From contig OY365810.1 in NCBI GenBank assembly GCA_959347315.1, forward strand, positions 20,560,081 through 20,624,080: 64,000 bases of DNA, in the 5' to 3' direction. This document shows, piece by piece, positions 62,901 through 64,000 of this stretch. The stretch is from Bimastos eiseni (lineage: Eukaryota > Annelida > Clitellata > Crassiclitellata > Lumbricidae). A program made the position numbers and the translations under genes. Position 1 is the first letter of the stretch. Each line of letters begins with the position of its first letter. A model generated the notes under the pieces. That model saw only the letters and a list, made by a program, of their open reading frames with translations. It ran no database searches and had not been told where the DNA came from.

Positions 62901-63965
62901 CGAAAAGATATCGCTTAAGCATTCGCTACATAGCCAAGACTCAACAGAAACATCCGAGTAGCAGTAATTAACATAAGAGTCAAAATGACAAAACAGCCTA
63001 CAGGCAAAACACACTTAACAGACTTAGATGACTTGTCTAAGCCAAGTAAACATAATCTACAAGTAAACAAAAAATCGTTTGGCACTCAGCCAAAAAGGAA
63101 CAGACAAAATAAACACAAAGTAGTGGTACAAACAAGCCACAATGGTGACCAATAAACAAGATAAACTTTCAACAGAGCCTTGCTCGAGGAAAACACATAA
63201 AACATGTAATCACATTGGCTGTTTTCTCGGTTGCCAGCGTACATAGACCACAGAAAGCGAACCATCCCTAGGCAGTATGTACAGTACACTCAAATGTCAA
63301 TATAAGAGACAGGTGTACTTCTCTATAGTTTGAACAAGTGATTTGGGTCTTATGAAATGCCACTAAGTAAGTTTAAAGCACACTTCAACCACTGGAGAAG
63401 GTGGGCATGTAACAATTCAATCACCAATCAAAGCAAAAGTCCATCGAGGCTAGAGATAAATTGGAAGGACTGGATCGAAGACATCCTCGAAGAATGTATA
63501 GAAAATAGGTTTCAATTAAACTGGAAAAATTTGCTAAAATTCAATGCATAGTTGCTAAGGTGTTTTAAAATTTATACAATGAGCCAATTTTAGATGCATT
63601 TTTCCCAAATAAATAATTTCTGCACATGAAGCTACTTTTTCCATAAATTCAGTTAGGATTGAGATAGAATGATAGTTTTGGTCACATTGCAAAGAGTAAA
63701 TGTTCCTCTTGAAAATTGCATAACATATAATTTTTTTAAATTAAGATACCCAAAAAGTGAAAAATCCAACTTTATACTGTTTTTGTATAGATGGGTCAGA
63801 TATTATAATACATGTTAGACTTGCCTCACACTCTGGGCAGATCCACTCCTTGCTAGGCTGCTCAATGCCAAGGCATTTGATGTGGTAGAGACGAGGGCAG
63901 AGTTCACAGCAGACGCCCTGCCCATCACGGTGACAGATCCAACAAAACGCATCAGATTCCACACA
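34669..63965 (-). CDS. ZMYND8: ZMYND8-type chromatin reader (PHD-bromo-PWWP-MYND), N-terminus outside window
   Basis: Twenty exons, listed 5' to 3' on the minus strand: 63965-63825, 56632-56519, 55665-55573, 55359-55272, 54666-54611, 53819-53739, 52416-52357, 51753-51698, 51337-51218, 49746-48012, 46837-46720, 46195-45862, 45461-45146, 44382-44314, 42038-41954, 41641-41517, 40732-40517, 39423-39280, 37450-37301, 34854-34669 (TGA). They sum to 4287 nt with matching phases and no internal stop: 1428 residues. ZMYND8 reads acetylated and methylated histone tails in the nucleus and recruits corepressors. Domain order and sequence match throughout: PHD, bromodomain, linker zinc cluster, PWWP, coiled coil, MYND. 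Human ZMYND8 is about 1190 residues; the extra length is mostly the 578-codon exon. The region before the PHD finger lies right of the window. Paralogue ZMYND11 has a shorter tail and fits less well. Confidence 0.93.
34905..35410 (+). mobile_element. Probable SINE or truncated element with a CR1/L2-type 3' tail
   Basis: Non-coding. Ends GAGAGGCGCTATATAAATCA then TCAGATACGACACGAT, nearly the same 3' end as the LINE that follows (tail at about 37222-37252). In the last ZMYND8 intron. Confidence 0.5.
35480..37252 (+). mobile_element. CR1/L2-like LINE, reverse transcriptase region
   Basis: In the last ZMYND8 intron, opposite to the host gene. Reads [19 protein letters not shown] (frame broken in places), [55 protein letters not shown], then LYAGD where the catalytic YADD should be, [40 protein letters not shown] and a C-terminal [10 protein letters not shown]. 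The 3' end is AAGCGCTATATAAATAACCA plus GATACGATATGAT. The endonuclease is missing. Frameshifts and the YAGD change make it inactive. Confidence 0.85.
38189..39028. repeat. 24-bp minisatellite, 35 copies
   Basis: Exactly 840 bp, unit CTTCACTTTATCCCTCCCTA plus ACAT, in the ZMYND8 intron between 37450 and 39280. Units come in two forms, TATCCCTCC and TATCGCTCC (24 and 11 copies), plus rare single changes. The open frames on both strands exist because 24 is a multiple of 3. Confidence 0.97.
39603..39636. repeat. (TA)n microsatellite
   Basis: TA run preceded by a CACACA stretch, in a ZMYND8 intron. Confidence 0.9.
40517..40732 (-). other. ZMYND8: ZMYND8 MYND zinc-finger exon
   Basis: Starts [20 protein letters not shown] and continues [15 protein letters not shown], nearly identical to vertebrate ZMYND8. 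All zinc ligands are present. MYND fingers bind proline-rich corepressor peptides. Confidence 0.95.
40831..41350. repeat. 20-bp minisatellite, 26 copies
   Basis: Unit CATGCATATGTATTTAGACA with C/T and A/C variants, 520 bp, in the intron between the MYND exon and the exon at 41517. Confidence 0.97.
42240..42475 (-). mobile_element. Possible tRNA-derived SINE remnant
   Basis: On the minus strand, GTCTAATGGTTTGTATGCAG followed about 30 bp later by GGAACTTCAAATCCC looks like decayed A and B boxes. Directly precedes the hAT element at 42502. Confidence 0.4.
42557..42632. repeat. Perfect inverted repeat, 26-nt arms
   Basis: Arms 42557-42582 and 42607-42632 are exact complements; the core is GCGGTGAGTGCCGTAACCC. 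The loop is 24 nt. Inside the hAT element. Confidence 0.92.
42990..43490 (+). mobile_element. LINE polymerase fragment nested in a hAT element
   Basis: Reads [48 protein letters not shown] and LIWSVLLYR, the connection region after the catalytic core. Frameshifted near 43265. A short 12-bp inverted repeat (ATAGTCGGTGTA at 43467 and its complement at 43519) follows. Confidence 0.65.
44725..44985 (+). mobile_element. CR1/L2-like LINE 3' end with TAA tail
   Basis: Decayed C-terminal coding ([26 protein letters not shown], broken), then GAGCGCTTTATAAGTATAAC and a (TAA)n tail. In the intron between 45146 and 44382. Confidence 0.55.
45146..46837 (-). other. ZMYND8: ZMYND8 low-complexity exons (three)
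   Basis: 46837-46720, 46195-45862 and 45461-45146. The second carries an acidic patch ([20 protein letters not shown]), which resembles a SUMO-interacting motif (VVVIDDD; inference). The third ends FDYSRYTNK, matching the vertebrate start of the coiled-coil region. Confidence 0.82.
48012..49746 (-). other. ZMYND8: ZMYND8 giant Ser/Thr-rich exon
   Basis: One exon of 1735 bp. The start ([20 protein letters not shown]) aligns with the conserved stretch after the vertebrate PWWP domain (KFGVFNYSPFRTPY). The following 550 or so codons are Ser, Thr, Glu and Asp rich, with short basic patches such as [14 protein letters not shown], and look disordered. No stop interrupts them. The donor is ATG|GTATGG. 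Confidence 0.9.
49815..50260 (+). mobile_element. Non-LTR reverse transcriptase fragment
   Basis: Reads [40 protein letters not shown], then after a stop [20 protein letters not shown]. Contains the YADD catalytic core. It begins 70 bp from the giant ZMYND8 exon, in antisense. Confidence 0.8.
50660..50935 (-). mobile_element. CR1/L2-like LINE 3' end
   Basis: On the plus strand begins TGGGTTTATATAGCGCCCCT, the complement of the shared 3' tail, and continues with a decayed C-terminal region. Next to it is a (TA)n run at 50940-50974. Confidence 0.55.
50940..50974. repeat. (TA)n microsatellite
   Basis: TA run next to the LINE 3' end. Confidence 0.9.
52854..53080. repeat. 45-bp minisatellite, about 5 copies
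   Basis: Unit begins GGCATGGATGTTCAGAGTCT and ends GTGGCGATAGGGT; the last copy is diverged. GC-richer than its surroundings. Confidence 0.9.
53081..53530. other. Unidentified GC-richer stretch
   Basis: Follows the 45-bp minisatellite in a ZMYND8 intron. Base composition suggests decayed former coding sequence of a mobile element, but no motif could be recognised. Confidence 0.3.
53885..54245 (-). mobile_element. CR1/L2-like LINE 3' end, same family as 58405-58845
   Basis: Plus strand starts GGACTTATAAAACGCCTATC and runs in parallel with the copy at 58428 (shared AGAACCCCT/AAAACCCCT, AGAAAAGTCTTAAGAGAACG and GGTACTAG blocks). Frameshifted. Confidence 0.7.
54611..56632 (-). other. ZMYND8: ZMYND8 bromodomain exons (four)
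   Basis: Exons 56632-56519 ([20 protein letters not shown]), 55665-55573 ([20 protein letters not shown] and [11 protein letters not shown]), 55359-55272 ([20 protein letters not shown] then NCIVFNG) and 54666-54611 ([19 protein letters not shown]). The acetyl-lysine-binding Asn is kept in NCIVFNG; vertebrates have Tyr where this has Phe. The introns hold (GT)n tracts but no gene. Confidence 0.88.
56895..58150 (-). mobile_element. RTE/BovB-like LINE, second copy
   Basis: Reads [46 protein letters not shown], then [10 protein letters not shown] (first residue of YADD lost), [35 protein letters not shown] and a C-terminal [11 protein letters not shown] part. Clearly the same family as 15540-16465 and longer at its 5' side. 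Frameshifts near 57350 and 57090. The 3' end faces the bromodomain exon at 56632. Confidence 0.85.
58405..58845 (-). mobile_element. CR1/L2-like LINE 3' end nested in a larger LINE
   Basis: Reads [40 protein letters not shown] and [10 protein letters not shown]. The 3' end is GGCTTTATAAATCCG plus a TATTC-type repeat (minus strand GAATAGAATA). It separates the VFYSNKS and [10 protein letters not shown] segments of the surrounding element. Confidence 0.8.
59131..60118. mobile_element. Non-autonomous hAT-type element with internal duplication
   Basis: Perfect 8-bp duplication CAAAAAAT (59123-59130 and 60119-60126). Ends TGGAGCTGTAC and GTACAGCTCTA, with AATCGG/CCGATT-rich subterminal stretches. 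Two related internal blocks of about 190 bp both contain ATCA(T/C)TGGGTCTG and GAGTCATAGTGCCTGC (about 59288-59460 and 59488-59662). Confidence 0.9.
60161..60867. mobile_element. Non-autonomous hAT-type element with TAGGGCATAACCG ends
   Basis: Perfect 8-bp duplication AAAGGAAT (60153-60160 and 60868-60875). Ends TAGGGCATAACCG and CGGTTATGCCCTA. Subterminal CCGAGTATT/GAATATTCGG-type motifs are repeated. Inserted only 34 bp from the previous element's target duplication. Confidence 0.9.
63016..63824 (-). other. Start of the ZMYND8 intron after the PHD exon
   Basis: No element or exon recognised. A 64-codon plus-strand frame at 63357-63551 has no recognisable motif. Confidence 0.4.
63825..63965 (-). 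other. ZMYND8: ZMYND8 PHD-finger exon with GC donor
   Basis: Reads [31 protein letters not shown], then KEWICPECE: a complete Cys4-His-Cys3 finger. The 3' border is GAG|GCAAGT, so the next intron starts with GC. The nearest upstream GT (inside CCAGAGTGTGAG) would break the frame to the next exon. Confidence 0.9.
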
Positions 63966-64000
63966 CTGTCAACACAAACCAATTGCTTACACTTAACATA

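Larger units (their letters stand above)
58150..63015 (-). mobile_element. Long non-LTR retrotransposon with endonuclease, heavily interrupted
   Basis: Read downwards on the minus strand. A Cys-rich N-terminal part ([33 protein letters not shown]) at about 63014-62900 comes first. Then an endonuclease segment ([20 protein letters not shown], about 62190), reverse transcriptase fingers ([20 protein letters not shown], about 61090), a palm remnant ([14 protein letters not shown], about 58850) and a thumb ([16 protein letters not shown], about 58250). Two hAT elements and one CR1/L2-like 3' end are inserted in it, and it ends at the RTE copy near 58150. Many stops. It fills most of the 7.2-kb intron after the PHD exon. 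Confidence 0.75.

Noticed and set aside
63357..63551. A 64-codon plus-strand frame near the right edge
   Set aside because: No motif and no splice partner. Length is within chance expectation.

Overview
This is a eukaryotic (animal) genomic window. Genes are split into short exons with GT-AG introns, about two thirds of the bases are A/T, and introns and spacers are full of decayed non-LTR retrotransposons, small DNA transposons and satellites. I read three protein-coding genes by joining exons by eye and checking splice phases. Their families (alpha-type glutathione S-transferase, syndecan, ZMYND8) and the element types point to an invertebrate deuterostome, perhaps an echinoderm. The species cannot be fixed from the sequence alone.

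Left part, 1-5.6 kb, plus strand: the last five coding exons of an alpha-class-like glutathione S-transferase. The first coding exon lies left of the window. From 5.6 to 10.9 kb is a spacer with a hAT-type DNA element and a retrotransposon 3' end.

Middle, 10.9-23.4 kb, plus strand: a complete syndecan gene in five exons, about 196-200 residues. The cytoplasmic tail is unmistakably syndecan ([10 protein letters not shown] ... EFYA), but the ectodomain carries a complete six-cysteine thyroglobulin type-1 domain on its own phase 1-1 exon. This is the most interesting observation here. Its introns hold a palindromic repeat array, an RTE-like LINE fragment, a hAT element and a piggyBac-like MITE swollen by a microsatellite.

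Right part, 34.7-64 kb, minus strand: 20 exons of a ZMYND8-type chromatin reader (PHD, bromodomain, PWWP, long Ser/Thr-rich region, coiled coil, MYND, Q-rich tail). The 20 exons join without a frame break into 1428 codons plus a stop; the N-terminus lies beyond the right edge. The syndecan and ZMYND8 genes converge on an 11 kb spacer (23.4-34.7 kb) of nested transposon remnants.

At least eight non-autonomous hAT-like insertions are visible; six have perfect 8-bp target duplications and two have imperfect ones (7/8 and 6/8). Many LINE 3' ends on both strands share a terminal GCGCTATATAAAT-type motif. Two large tandem arrays (24 bp x 35 and 20 bp x 26) lie in ZMYND8 introns. No rRNA, functional tRNA or CRISPR was seen.
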